From NCBI RefSeq assembly GCF_006539525.1, contig NZ_BJNE01000002.1, positions 124,001-188,000 on the forward strand: a stretch of 64,000 nucleotides of DNA, in the 5' to 3' direction. Positions 20,690 through 28,909 of the stretch are shown piece after piece (position 1 is the first letter of the stretch; every line of letters starts with the position of its first letter). Below the pieces are notes generated by a model. It had not been told where the DNA came from and ran no database searches. It saw only the letters and a list, made by a program, of their open reading frames with translations. The stretch comes from Glutamicibacter nicotianae. Lineage in GTDB: Bacteria > Actinomycetota > Actinomycetes > Actinomycetales > Micrococcaceae. The position numbers were made by a program, and so were the translations under genes.

Positions 20690-20730
20690 CAATCCCCGCC
20701 TGCATCTGTTGAAAATGCGGGCGGGGATTG
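20690..20730. terminator. Hairpin downstream of the usp operon
   Basis: Arms 20690-20705 and 20715-20730 pair over 16 bases with one mismatch. It lies 32 bases after the usp stop on the minus strand. No strong T-run follows on either strand, so efficiency is uncertain. Confidence 0.55.
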
Positions 20731-20761
20731 CGTTGGTTGATTCTGTTGGCGAAGCGAAGGA

Positions 20762-21139
20762 CTAGTCTTTCGCCTTCACTGCAAGCACCGGGCAGTCGGC
20801 CTCGATCAGGATGCGTTGGGCGATGCTGCCCATGAGCAGCTTGCCTACGCGCGAGCGCTTGCGCAGCCCGAGGACGATCAATGCGGCGGAATGCTCCTGC
20901 TCTGCCTGGAGGACGAAATCGGCAGCGTCATGGACCGGGCCGTCCTGCGGCAGGATCTGCAGTGGAACCCCGAGATCCAGCAGGGCATCGAGGTCGATGT
21001 CCAGATGCTGCTCGGTGATCGGCTCCTTGTCCAGGTTCGCGATCAGCAACCGGTCCTGTGCCTTGTGGGCCTCGGCCAGCCCGCGCCGTATGGCCAAGCG
21101 GCCCGCGGGGGTGTCGCTGTAGCAGGCGATGATAGCCAT
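20762..21139 (-). CDS. Universal stress protein (UspA family)
   Basis: 125 residues. The UspA ATP-site region is seen as GLRKRSRVGKLLMGS followed by AQRILIEADCPVLAV at the C-terminus. The ATG has AGGAG six bases upstream. It is the last gene of the tct operon, 25 bases after TctB. UspA proteins are known passengers in tripartite transporter operons; a regulatory or nucleotide-sensing role is likely but not shown. Confidence 0.82.
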   Translation of the reverse strand: MAIIACYSDTPAGRLAIRRGLAEAHKAQDRLLIANLDKEPITEQHLDIDLDALLDLGVPLQILPQDGPVHDAADFVLQAEQEHSAALIVLGLRKRSRVGKLLMGSIAQRILIEADCPVLAVKAKD

Positions 21140-21164
21140 GGTGTTCTCCTAATGGATCTCGGAA

Positions 21165-21926
21165 TCAGAGCCAGTTGGCCAGCAGGCCCTGTGGCAGGTC
21201 GATGGGAAGCAATGACGGCAGGGCCAGCATCAGGATGAAGAACACCACCGTGTAGATCATCGTGGTCTTCAGCTTTGCTCGGGCCACGATGAGCAGGAAG
21301 GCCGGAACGAAGACCGAGATGGCTGCCAGGTATCCCACCAGCGAGGTGAGCACGAGGAACCCAGCCATCCAGCTGAAAGTCCGCAAGGCGAAAGACGCAT
21401 CGTTGGTCCACTTGGGGCCCCAAGCCGAGTTGCGGCCAGTGCCCGCTGTGCTGGTTCCAGCCGGATATCCGGTGCCCGGACCGGTGTCCGGCTGGTGGAT
21501 CGCAGCCGTTGCCTGGGCAGTGCCGGATGGTGCATGCCCTGCAGCTACGGGGACGGCTTCGGCAGGCGCGGTGAGATAGGCTGCGGCCGATACGTTGACC
21601 TGCCGGTCCGCGGCCATCGCCGTCTTGCGGGTGCGCAGTTCCAGCGCCAGGAGGATTCCGGACATGATAACTCCGACCCAGCCGACCAGCTGCGGAACAA
21701 GTTTCGCATCCGGGGAGTAGCTGGAGGAGAGCAGCAACGATCCGGCGAAGACCAGCAGCAGCACTGCGGCCGCGGCCAGAGACCACACCGAGTTCTTCAG
21801 CGGTGCTTCGGCATCCGGAGCGCTGTCCGACTTCGGATCGTCGTCGGCGCCGAGCTTGCGGCGGGAACGGACCCACTTGAAGACGTTCCAGAGGATCGGC
21901 AGCACGAGCACGGCGATGAACACCAT
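21165..21926 (-). CDS. tctB: TctB-like small membrane subunit, probably the 3' part of a frameshifted TctA-TctB fusion
   Basis: 253 codons from ATG 21926. The first about 30 residues (MVFIAVLVLPILWNVFKW) look like the last helix of TctA, not a TctB start. Four TctB-like helices follow: about 50-70, 80-98, and a pair after residue 180, separated by a long Ala/Gly/Pro/Thr-rich loop of roughly 70 residues. The frame is +1 relative to TctA. If one base were restored near 21930, TctA and TctB would be one polypeptide of about 720 residues. As sequenced, TctB could start at ATG 21926 inside tctA. Confidence 0.6.
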   Translation of the reverse strand: MVFIAVLVLPILWNVFKWVRSRRKLGADDDPKSDSAPDAEAPLKNSVWSLAAAAVLLLVFAGSLLLSSSYSPDAKLVPQLVGWVGVIMSGILLALELRTRKTAMAADRQVNVSAAAYLTAPAEAVPVAAGHAPSGTAQATAAIHQPDTGPGTGYPAGTSTAGTGRNSAWGPKWTNDASFALRTFSWMAGFLVLTSLVGYLAAISVFVPAFLLIVARAKLKTTMIYTVVFFILMLALPSLLPIDLPQGLLANWL

Positions 21927-23323
21927 GGTCCCGGACGCAGCATCCACTCGAAGCCCTCGTACAGGCTGTCGGTCAGGAAGTAGTAGCGCTCCATCGGGAT
22001 CGCCAGCACGAAGCCGATGAGGAAAGGAGCCCGCGGGAATCCTGTGGACTTCAGCACCCAGCCGGCCACGCCCAGCAGCACCATGACCCACAGGTCGCCC
22101 AGCTGACCGCCGTCCTGGAAGGAACCCAGCAGCATGATGACCACCAGGCCGGCGGCCAGGACAGCGAAGGGAACCTTGGTCAGCGAGGAGAGCGGACGCA
22201 CGGTCAGGAAGCAGAACAGGGCACCAAGCACCGAGGCGATGGCGAAGGCCCAGATGATCATGTACATCAGGTCCAGGTGCTCGTTGATGATGCTCGGGCC
22301 CGGCTGGATGCCGTAGGTCAGCAGCATGCCCAGCAGCATCGCCGAAGGCACGCCTCCGGGGATGCCGAACAGGAAGGTGGGGATCAAATCGCCGGCTTCC
22401 ACCGAGTTGTTCGCGCTCTCCGGCCCGACGATGCCGCGCGGGTCGCCCTTGCCGAACTTGCGCTTGTCCTTGGCGGTAGCCACCGCCTGGCCGTAGGCCA
22501 GCCAGGTGCCTGCGGTGGCGCCCACGCCCGGCAGCACGCCGGCCCAGATGCCAATCAGCCCGCCGCGCAGCACCTGGGACCAGTGCCCCAGCCACTCGCG
22601 GATGCCCGAGCCCCAGCCGCCGGTTACTTCTACGCTCTGCTGGTCGCCGCGGCGCTGGCTGGCGCGCGAGGCGATCTCGGCCAGTCCGAAGACGCCCAGG
22701 GCCACTGCCACCAGCGACAGCCCGTCGCCGAGGAACAGCGAACCGAAGGTGAAGCGCTCTTCCGCGGTGGTCGGCGCGGTGCCGATCATTCCCACCAGCA
22801 GACCGGCCAGGCCGGCGGTCAGCCCCTTGATCACGTTGCCCCGGGAGAGCACCGCGGCCAAGGCGACGCCGAGCACCGTGAGCATGAACAGCTCAGGGCT
22901 GGCGAAGGACAGGACCAGCGGGCGGGCCAGCGGGATGGCCAAGGTCAGGCCGACCGCGCCGATCAGCCCGCCGGCCATCGAGGAGAGGAAGGCCAGGGAC
23001 AGGGCGCGCTTGGCTTGCCCCTTGCGGGCCATGGCGTAGCCATCGAGCATCGTCACCGAGGCCGAGGCGGAGCCCGGGGCGCCGAGCAGGATCGCCGACA
23101 CCGTATCCGAGGTGTGCACCACCGCCAGCGCGCCGATCAGCAGGGCCAGCGCCGAGGCCGGGTCCATGCCGAAGGTGATGGGCAGCAGGATGGCCACGGC
23201 GGCGGTGCCGCCCAGGCCGGGGATCAGGCCCATGACCAGTCCCGAGATGACGCCGATGAGCAGCATGAGCAGCATGCTCGGGTCGGCCAGCGAAGCCAAT
23301 GCGGCCATTGCGGATTCCAGCAT
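21797..23323 (-). CDS. tctA: TctA large membrane subunit of a tripartite tricarboxylate transporter, C-terminus frameshifted
   Basis: 508 codons. IPGLGGTAAVAILLPITFGMDP and GILPGVGAT-like repeats (GVLPGVGATAGTWLAYG) are TctA hallmarks, as is PMERYYFLTDSLYEGFEW near the end. After LRPG (about residue 464) the frame reads 44 Ser/Pro/Arg-rich residues unlike any TctA, while the expected last helix continues in the next frame. The site near 21930 reads CCGGGACCATGG where CCGGGNACCATGG is expected, so one base appears deleted. GGAGG lies six bases before the ATG. It follows the PrpF-TctC fusion gene by 11 bases. With the UspA gene it forms one operon. Confidence 0.75.
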   Translation of the reverse strand: MLESAMAALASLADPSMLLMLLIGVISGLVMGLIPGLGGTAAVAILLPITFGMDPASALALLIGALAVVHTSDTVSAILLGAPGSASASVTMLDGYAMARKGQAKRALSLAFLSSMAGGLIGAVGLTLAIPLARPLVLSFASPELFMLTVLGVALAAVLSRGNVIKGLTAGLAGLLVGMIGTAPTTAEERFTFGSLFLGDGLSLVAVALGVFGLAEIASRASQRRGDQQSVEVTGGWGSGIREWLGHWSQVLRGGLIGIWAGVLPGVGATAGTWLAYGQAVATAKDKRKFGKGDPRGIVGPESANNSVEAGDLIPTFLFGIPGGVPSAMLLGMLLTYGIQPGPSIINEHLDLMYMIIWAFAIASVLGALFCFLTVRPLSSLTKVPFAVLAAGLVVIMLLGSFQDGGQLGDLWVMVLLGVAGWVLKSTGFPRAPFLIGFVLAIPMERYYFLTDSLYEGFEWMLRPGPWCSSPCSCCRSSGTSSSGSVPAASSAPTTIRSRTALRMPKHR

Positions 23324-23334
23324 TGCTTGCCTCC

Positions 23335-25620
23335 TTAGTCGATTTCAATTCCGTAGGAGTCCTTGAGCAACGCGGTCACGTAGCCCTTGGTCTCCTCGGT
23401 GACGGTGTACGCGTCCTTGACGCGCTGGGAGAGGTTCTCGTCTGCGACGATCGGGTAGCCGCCGAGAACATCCTCGGCCTTGTCGTTGAATTCCTTGTCT
23501 TCGGACAGCTGGTGCGCGGACTCGCGCAGCAGCTCGACAGCTTCCTCGGGTGCGTCCTTCGGTGCCCACAGGCCCTTCTGGTAGGTATAGGTCAGGCCCA
23601 GCAGGGTCTTGTAGGCCTCCAGCTTCGGCCCGCTCGGCGCCTTGCCGTGCAGCTCCTCGTATACCTCGACGACGGTTGGCGCGTCGGGGAAGTTCGGATC
23701 CCGCACGACCTTGCCGTTCTCGTCGAGCTGCCCGAAGGACATCAGCACGGTGGCGGAGCCTTCCTCGGCCAGAGGTTCCACCGCCGAGTGGTAGGAGGAG
23801 GTGGTCGAATAGTCGATGTCCACCTCGCCGCGCTGCAGGGCCAGGTTCACCGGACCGCGTCCCTCGAAACCGAAGGTCGCCGAGATGTCGGCTTCGAGCA
23901 GGTCGAAGGCGACTAACGTGGTCAGGTCCAGGCCGGTGGCGGTGATGCCGCCGAAGACCAGCGGCTTCTTGCGGTCCACCAAGTCCTTGACTCCGTCCAC
24001 GCCGGCGTCGGTGCGGGCGTAGATCACCCCGCCGGTGCCGTTGACCAGTACCGGTTCCAGCTTGTCGAAGGAATAGCGCACCACATCGCGGTCCAGCACC
24101 CACGGCACCACGGTGGTAGCGGTGCTCACCAGCAGTTCGGTCCCATCATCGGCGGCCGAGCTGGCGAAGCGGTTGCTGCCGGTAATGCCTTCGCCGCCGG
24201 CTTCGTTGATCGGGGCGAATCCCGGTTGCCCGGGAATGTCGTGCACCAGTTCCTGGCCGACGAAGCGGGCCCAGGTATCGGTGCCGCCGCCCTCGGCCAG
24301 CGGGATGACCATTTCCAGGGTCTCGCCAGCATAGTCGCCATCGGCGGTGGTGGCCGGCGGGTTGAGCAGACCGCCGCCGAGCAGGGTGGCTCCGAGCCCC
24401 AGGGCGGCGAATGCCGCCACCGAGGCGAAGACCGTGCGGCGCTTGTGCGGCGGCGGATCATCGAGCAACTGCGCGGACGCAGGGGCGAGCGCTGGTTCGC
24501 CGGCCAGCATGGCAGTGGCCTGCACTTCGGGCGGGGCGACCGGGTCGAAGCTAAGTTGCGCCTCGGCCAGCTCGCGGGCAGTTCGGGTGGTTCCGACCGC
24601 GGTCCTGCCCTCGATCTCGCGCTGCCAGGTCTGCATCTGCCCTGCAGGGGTCTGCATGCGCAGCACCTCGCCTGGTTCCGCGGAGAGCAGATTGGCGATG
24701 ATCGTGCCCCGCTTCCGTGCGGCCATGGTCAGCGCGACGCTGCCTGTGATGGCCAAGGCCGGGTGCGGCGCTCCCATGGAGAGCATCATGACCCTGAAAT
24801 CGCCTTCGTCGCCTTGATCCGCTGCCTGGGCGATGGCCAGTTTCGGGATGGCCCGCTGCGCGGATTCGGCGCTGTCGGACAGGCCCATGGCCACGGCCCC
24901 GGCCCGGCGGATCTTCTCCAGCTTTTCGGACTCGGCCAGCGCCTGAGCCGGCCAGTCGGCGAAATCCACGGCATCCAGGCCGGCCTGGGCGGCGCTGATG
25001 ATGACTACTGGCGCTCCGGCATCGATCAGCGTGGCCTCTGCCTCGAACCCCGGCTGCGTACCGTTGCCGGCTACCTGCAGCGTGCTCAGCGCTTCGCCGG
25101 CCGGCAAGAGCTGGCCGGTGGTGCCGCCGGCCGGATCGAGGAAGCCGATCTCCACTGCTTGGCCGGGGAAGGGTACCCCGGGAATGAACTCGGCGGACTG
25201 GGTGCCGTCAAGGTTCATGCGTTCGACGAGCAGCTGCCCGGTGTTGGTATTGCGGATGTGCACGGTCACCTGGCCGTCAATGGCATCAACCCAGCCGTGC
25301 TTGAGCGCGTACGGAGCGATGACTGCCGAGCAGTTTCCGCAGTTGCTGCCCCAGTCCACCACGGCTTGCTCGATGCCCACCTGCGCGAAGGTATAGTCGA
25401 CATCTACGCCGGGTTCCTCGCTGGGGCTGAGGATGACGGCCTTGCTTGTCGTCGAGGTTCCGCCGCCGACACCGTCGATTTGGCGCGGGTCAGGAGAGCC
25501 GAAGAGGCGCAGCAGCACCTCATCGGCGGTGAAGCCGGGAACTTCGAGCGCACTTCGCTCGAAGACCCAGCATTTGCTAGTACCCCCGCGCATCCAAGTG
25601 GCCTTAACCGAGTGTTTCAT
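23335..25620 (-). CDS. PrpF-family isomerase fused through a membrane segment to a TctC solute-binding domain
   Basis: One uninterrupted frame of 761 codons from ATG 25620 (an in-frame GTG at 25677 is possible). Residues 1 to about 365 are a PrpF/aconitate isomerase domain: YMRGGTSK-like WMRGGTSKCWVF, then Lys60 in TSTTSKAVILSPS and Cys94 in WGSNCGNCSAV match the PrpF catalytic pair. After a Pro/Ala linker comes HKRR and a hydrophobic span at about 397-420, then a TctC (Bug-type) binding domain to residue 761. Positive-inside charge predicts PrpF in the cytoplasm and TctC outside. The HKRR segment looks like a TctC signal peptide that has lost its own start; an ATG at 24510 with AGG upstream could still initiate TctC alone. 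The substrate is probably a tricarboxylate or unsaturated acid. Confidence 0.78.
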   Translation of the reverse strand: MKHSVKATWMRGGTSKCWVFERSALEVPGFTADEVLLRLFGSPDPRQIDGVGGGTSTTSKAVILSPSEEPGVDVDYTFAQVGIEQAVVDWGSNCGNCSAVIAPYALKHGWVDAIDGQVTVHIRNTNTGQLLVERMNLDGTQSAEFIPGVPFPGQAVEIGFLDPAGGTTGQLLPAGEALSTLQVAGNGTQPGFEAEATLIDAGAPVVIISAAQAGLDAVDFADWPAQALAESEKLEKIRRAGAVAMGLSDSAESAQRAIPKLAIAQAADQGDEGDFRVMMLSMGAPHPALAITGSVALTMAARKRGTIIANLLSAEPGEVLRMQTPAGQMQTWQREIEGRTAVGTTRTARELAEAQLSFDPVAPPEVQATAMLAGEPALAPASAQLLDDPPPHKRRTVFASVAAFAALGLGATLLGGGLLNPPATTADGDYAGETLEMVIPLAEGGGTDTWARFVGQELVHDIPGQPGFAPINEAGGEGITGSNRFASSAADDGTELLVSTATTVVPWVLDRDVVRYSFDKLEPVLVNGTGGVIYARTDAGVDGVKDLVDRKKPLVFGGITATGLDLTTLVAFDLLEADISATFGFEGRGPVNLALQRGEVDIDYSTTSSYHSAVEPLAEEGSATVLMSFGQLDENGKVVRDPNFPDAPTVVEVYEELHGKAPSGPKLEAYKTLLGLTYTYQKGLWAPKDAPEEAVELLRESAHQLSEDKEFNDKAEDVLGGYPIVADENLSQRVKDAYTVTEETKGYVTALLKDSYGIEID

Positions 25621-25635
25621 TGGATTGACCCAATC

Positions 25636-25744
25636 TATCGATAACGTAGCGCCCGCGTTAGATGTGACGCCGGGCACTTATGCCTGTATCGATAATGAGA
25701 CAGTCGACACTTAATTAGTAGTTACCCTTAGTTCAATAAATTGA
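25636..25744. promoter_or_regulatory. Divergent control region of the tct operon and lysR
   Basis: An A+T-rich gap of about 280 bases. Visible elements: TATCGATA at 25636-25643 and again at 25687-25694, 51 bases apart, and the dyad TTCAATAAATTGAA at 25731-25744, which suits a LysR-type T-N11-A site. No ORF is supported here. Confidence 0.45.
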
Positions 25745-25899
25745 AGCAACACTTAATTCAGCTTTTTTACTAGGAGAAAATGCGCGCCGAGCCGCTGATC
25801 GATTCGCGGCAGAGCCGTGCATTTCGTTGAAATTTCCGCAAGAATCCAGCAAATGTGCGCTTGATGAAATATAGTGAAGTTCTACTGCAAGGAGGAACC

Positions 25900-26805
25900 G
25901 TGCTTGATGCCAAGAGATTGCAGATATTGCTCTCCGTGGTCGAAGGGGGTTCGGTCACCGCGGCCGCCGACGAGCTGTTCTATACCCCGTCGGGGGTTTC
26001 GCAGCAGCTGCGCAAGCTCGAGGAAGAAGTGGGGCAGCCGTTGCTCCAGCGCCACGCCCGTGGCATGGTGCCCACCGACGCGGGCCATGTCCTGGCGGGC
26101 CATGCGCGCGCCATCCTGCAGCAGATGGATGCGGCCATGGCCGATTTGGACCAGCTGGCCGGCCTGAAGAGCGGAAGCCTGAGCCTGGGCACGTTCCCCA
26201 CGCTGGGCAGCTCGTTCATTCCGCTGGTCATCAGCCGCTTCCGCAAGATGTACCCGTCCATCAAGCTTGATGTGCGCAGTACCCGTCTGCGCGAACTCAT
26301 TGGCCTGCTCGCCAGGGGCGAGATCTCGATGGGCCTGCTGTGGGAATACGAATGGATGCGGCTCAAGCGCGACGATTTCGAGCTGACTACCCTGTTCACC
26401 GAGCCCACGGTGCTCGTGGTCGGCGCCGAGCATCCGCTGGCGCAACTCGAAGAGGTGGATGTGGCGGCCACTGCCCATGAGCAATGGATCGTCCGCGCCA
26501 ACGAGCACCCGGTTGCCGAGCTGCTGGAGCGCACCTGCAATGCGGCGGGGTTTTCCCCTAAGATCTCTTTCCAGGCCAATGACTACCAGGAAGCCCAGGC
26601 GATGGTTTCAGTGGGGCTGGGCATCGCCTTGGCCCCGAAGTCCGCAGTGGTGAACCATCATCCAGGGGTCAAGGTCCTCTCCCTGGGCGAAGCGGCCGCT
26701 TCGCGCAGCGTGCTGCTGGCCCAGCGGCGCGACCGGGTCCGCGCCCCTGCGGAAAATGCCTTCCAGACGCTGCTCGTCGACATGGGCAAGACCTGGATCG
26801 ACTAG
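25900..26805 (+). CDS. LysR-family regulator of the tct/PrpF operon
   Basis: 301 residues. The N-terminal winged helix-turn-helix (LLSVVEGGSVTAAADELFYT, then SGVSQQLRKLEEEVG) and a C-terminal inducer domain (SLGTFPTLGSSFIP onward) are typical LysR. The GTG at 25900 is chosen for its AAGGAGG four bases upstream. Divergent placement next to the tct operon marks it as the likely activator responding to the transported acid. Confidence 0.82.
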   Translation: MLDAKRLQILLSVVEGGSVTAAADELFYTPSGVSQQLRKLEEEVGQPLLQRHARGMVPTDAGHVLAGHARAILQQMDAAMADLDQLAGLKSGSLSLGTFPTLGSSFIPLVISRFRKMYPSIKLDVRSTRLRELIGLLARGEISMGLLWEYEWMRLKRDDFELTTLFTEPTVLVVGAEHPLAQLEEVDVAATAHEQWIVRANEHPVAELLERTCNAAGFSPKISFQANDYQEAQAMVSVGLGIALAPKSAVVNHHPGVKVLSLGEAAASRSVLLAQRRDRVRAPAENAFQTLLVDMGKTWID

Positions 26806-26863
26806 CCGAAGACGCGTGCCCGGGCTGGCTGATCCCCGGGATGGTGCCGGCCGCAAAAAATCC

Positions 26864-26915
26864 TTGACCGGAGTTCCGGAGGTGCTCTAGGCTTCAAGAT
26901 AACCTGATATACCAG
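26864..26915 (+). promoter_or_regulatory. folD operon promoter with downstream GntR-type palindrome
   Basis: TTGACC at 26864-26869 and TAGGCT at 26888-26893 with an 18-base spacer; the near-palindrome CTGATATACCAG lies at 26904-26915, just past the expected start of transcription. The same element and layout recur before purU, and a related one before the formaldehyde dehydrogenase gene. Confidence 0.6.
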
Positions 26916-27025
26916 TCGGATATTAAGGGATTCCAGCGGGCCGGACCGTGCTCCTGCGTGCCCTGGAATCCCGCCGAACGGTGCAGGGATCAACTGCCAC
27001 GCGTCCCGAGCGAGGGGAAACCCCA

Positions 27026-27649
27026 TTGATCTCCAACGAAACCGTCATCAGCTATCTCCACCGGCTTGCCTCTGGCGCCCCGACGCCGGGAGGAGGCGCG
27101 GCCGCAGGATTGCATGCGGCGCAGGCCGCGGCCCTGGTCTCGATGGTTGCCGAATTCACCTCCGGGCCGCGGTATGAAGCATTCCGGGAGCAAGCACAGC
27201 AGATTGCCCGGCAGGCCAAGGCAATGATGCGCCAAGGGCTCAGCGCCGCCGAGGAGGACGAACGGCTGTTCGGCGCCTTGGGTGCTGCCTACAAGCTGCC
27301 CAAGGACAGCGCAGAGCAGAAGTCGCTGCGCAGTGCGGCGATCCAAGACGCCACCATCGCCGCGGCAGCGCCACTGGTGACCACCGTCGAGGCCTCCATT
27401 GAGGTGATCAAGCTGGCCCAGCAGCTGCTGCCCATTGGCAACCGCTCGGTTATCAGCGACGTGGCCGCCGCTGCCGAAGCCACGCGGGCGGCCCTGGCCA
27501 CCGCGTTGGCTACCTTGGAAATGAACATTGGCGCCATCAACAATATCGCCCAGCGGGACCGGCTGGTGCAGGTGGCCAACCAGGCCAGCGAGGCAATCGC
27601 CCGCGCCGAAGAGCTCAGTGCCAGCGCCCGGACGGCGGTGGCCGCATGA
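27026..27649 (+). CDS. Cyclodeaminase/cyclohydrolase family protein (FchA-like)
   Basis: 207 residues of the all-helical FTCD C-terminal/Fch family: SGAPTPGGGAAAGLHAAQAA at the N-terminus and GNRSVISDVAAAAEATRAA near residue 150 are its signatures. The family includes formimino-THF cyclodeaminase and 5,10-methenyl-THF cyclohydrolase. The TTG at 27026 is chosen because AGGGGAAA precedes it at good spacing; an in-frame GTG at 26948 is the alternative. The stop overlaps the folD start (ATGA). With no histidine-degradation genes nearby and an adjacent FolD that lacks the cyclohydrolase lysine, methenyl-THF cyclohydrolase is the better guess. Confidence 0.72.
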   Translation: MISNETVISYLHRLASGAPTPGGGAAAGLHAAQAAALVSMVAEFTSGPRYEAFREQAQQIARQAKAMMRQGLSAAEEDERLFGALGAAYKLPKDSAEQKSLRSAAIQDATIAAAAPLVTTVEASIEVIKLAQQLLPIGNRSVISDVAAAAEATRAALATALATLEMNIGAINNIAQRDRLVQVANQASEAIARAEELSASARTAVAA

Positions 27650-28533
27650 CGGCACGGGACCTGTCCGGAGCGCCGGTGGCCGAAGCGATCCGCCAGCGCA
27701 CCACGGAACTGGTGGGGCGCCTGGCCGGTGCGGGGGTCACCGCCCGTGTCGCGGTCGTGGTGGCCACCGGCAACGAGGCCACCGCCTGGTATGTGCGCTC
27801 CATCGAGCGTGCCGCCGCGCAATTGGGGGTGGAATGCCAGGTGGTGGACTTGGCCGGTGCAACGCACCAGCAGCTGGCCGAAGCCATCACCGCATTGAAC
27901 GAAGATGCCTCGGTGCACGGCATCATCTTGCAGACCCCCTTGCCACCAGCGGTGGATGCGGCGGCGCTGGTGGCGCTGATCGATCCGGCCAAGGATATCG
28001 ACGGGGCGAACCCGTTGAGCCTGGGACGGCTCAGTGTTGGCCAGCCGGCATTTGCCCCGGCTACCGCGCGCTCGGTCATCGAGATCCTGGAGCACTACCG
28101 GATTCCGCTGTCCGGGCAGCATGTCGCAGTGGTAGGGCGCTCCGCGGTAGTGGGCAAGCCGCTGGCCCAGCTGTTGCTGCAGCGTGATGCCACGGTGAGC
28201 ATCTGCCACTCCAAGACCGTCGATCTGGGACGAATCACCAAGTCCGCCTCGGTGATCGTGACGGCCGTCGGCAGGGCGAACCTGCTCACTGCCAACGAGG
28301 CCGGGGAAACTTCCGTGGTGATCGATGTCGGAACCAATGTCAATGCCGAAGGCAAGCTGGTGGGAGACGTCCATGCGGCCTCGGTGCGCCCACTGGTGCG
28401 GGCCCTCAGCCCGGTCCCCGGCGGAGTCGGCACGGTCACCACGGCATTGCTGGTACTTCATGCCGCGCAGGCCGCGGAGGCCAGCTTGCAGCTGGACCCG
28501 GCGAAGGGAGCGCACATGGCCGGACGCCGGTAG
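27646..28533 (+). CDS. folD: FolD-like methylene-THF dehydrogenase lacking the cyclohydrolase lysine
   Basis: 295 residues of FolD. Tyr49, Gln96 (in IILQTPLPP) and Asp119 (KDIDG) correspond to the E. coli active-site Tyr50, Gln98 and Asp121; VVGRSAVVGKPLAQLL is the NADP motif and PGGVGTVTTALL the C-terminal signature. The position of the catalytic Lys54 (YVxxK) is Ile53 here (YVRSI). That lysine is needed for cyclohydrolase but not strictly for dehydrogenase activity. It is translationally coupled to the Fch-like gene and followed by a terminator. It likely oxidises methylene-THF formed during dimethylglycine demethylation. Confidence 0.85.
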   Translation: MTARDLSGAPVAEAIRQRTTELVGRLAGAGVTARVAVVVATGNEATAWYVRSIERAAAQLGVECQVVDLAGATHQQLAEAITALNEDASVHGIILQTPLPPAVDAAALVALIDPAKDIDGANPLSLGRLSVGQPAFAPATARSVIEILEHYRIPLSGQHVAVVGRSAVVGKPLAQLLLQRDATVSICHSKTVDLGRITKSASVIVTAVGRANLLTANEAGETSVVIDVGTNVNAEGKLVGDVHAASVRPLVRALSPVPGGVGTVTTALLVLHAAQAAEASLQLDPAKGAHMAGRR

Positions 28534-28694
28534 CTGGCTGGCCGGCGTTCCGGGATCCGCGGCAGGCAAGCCAGCGTGCAGCAGGGGCCGGGATGGCGGA
28601 ACCGCAATTGCCATGGCGAAGCGACTCACAGGCACGGTGCATGCCGGCGGGGAACAAGAACTGGGATCTGCCGCCGGCTGGATGCACCGGTGCC

Positions 28695-28738
28695 GCCGCC
28701 GCATCATCGATAGGAGTGTCGACGATGCGGCGGCTTTC
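28695..28738 (+). terminator. Terminator after folD
   Basis: A perfect 11-bp G+C stem (28695-28705 with 28724-28734), an 18-base loop, followed by TTTCT. It lies about 160 bases after the folD stop. The rest of 28534-28909 shows nothing that I can support. Confidence 0.6.
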
Positions 28739-28909
28739 TGCGTTCCAGCCATTGGCAAGATCCTGCCCAGGCTGGCAGCTGGTTGATCGTTCAGGTGTTC
28801 CCGTGCAGAGTATGCACACCTGTTTATGCGTCCAACTGGGTCGCGGGTTGTTCTCGCGTTTGGCGCTGGATTTCGAGACCGGAGGCGGCCTGGCTCGCTG
28901 CGACCGCGG

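Noticed and set aside
21165-22595. A 476-codon frame read as one TctB protein
   Set aside because: Its first about 220 codons lie out of frame under tctA and read as Arg/Gly-rich nonsense. Only the part from 21926 onward is TctB-like.
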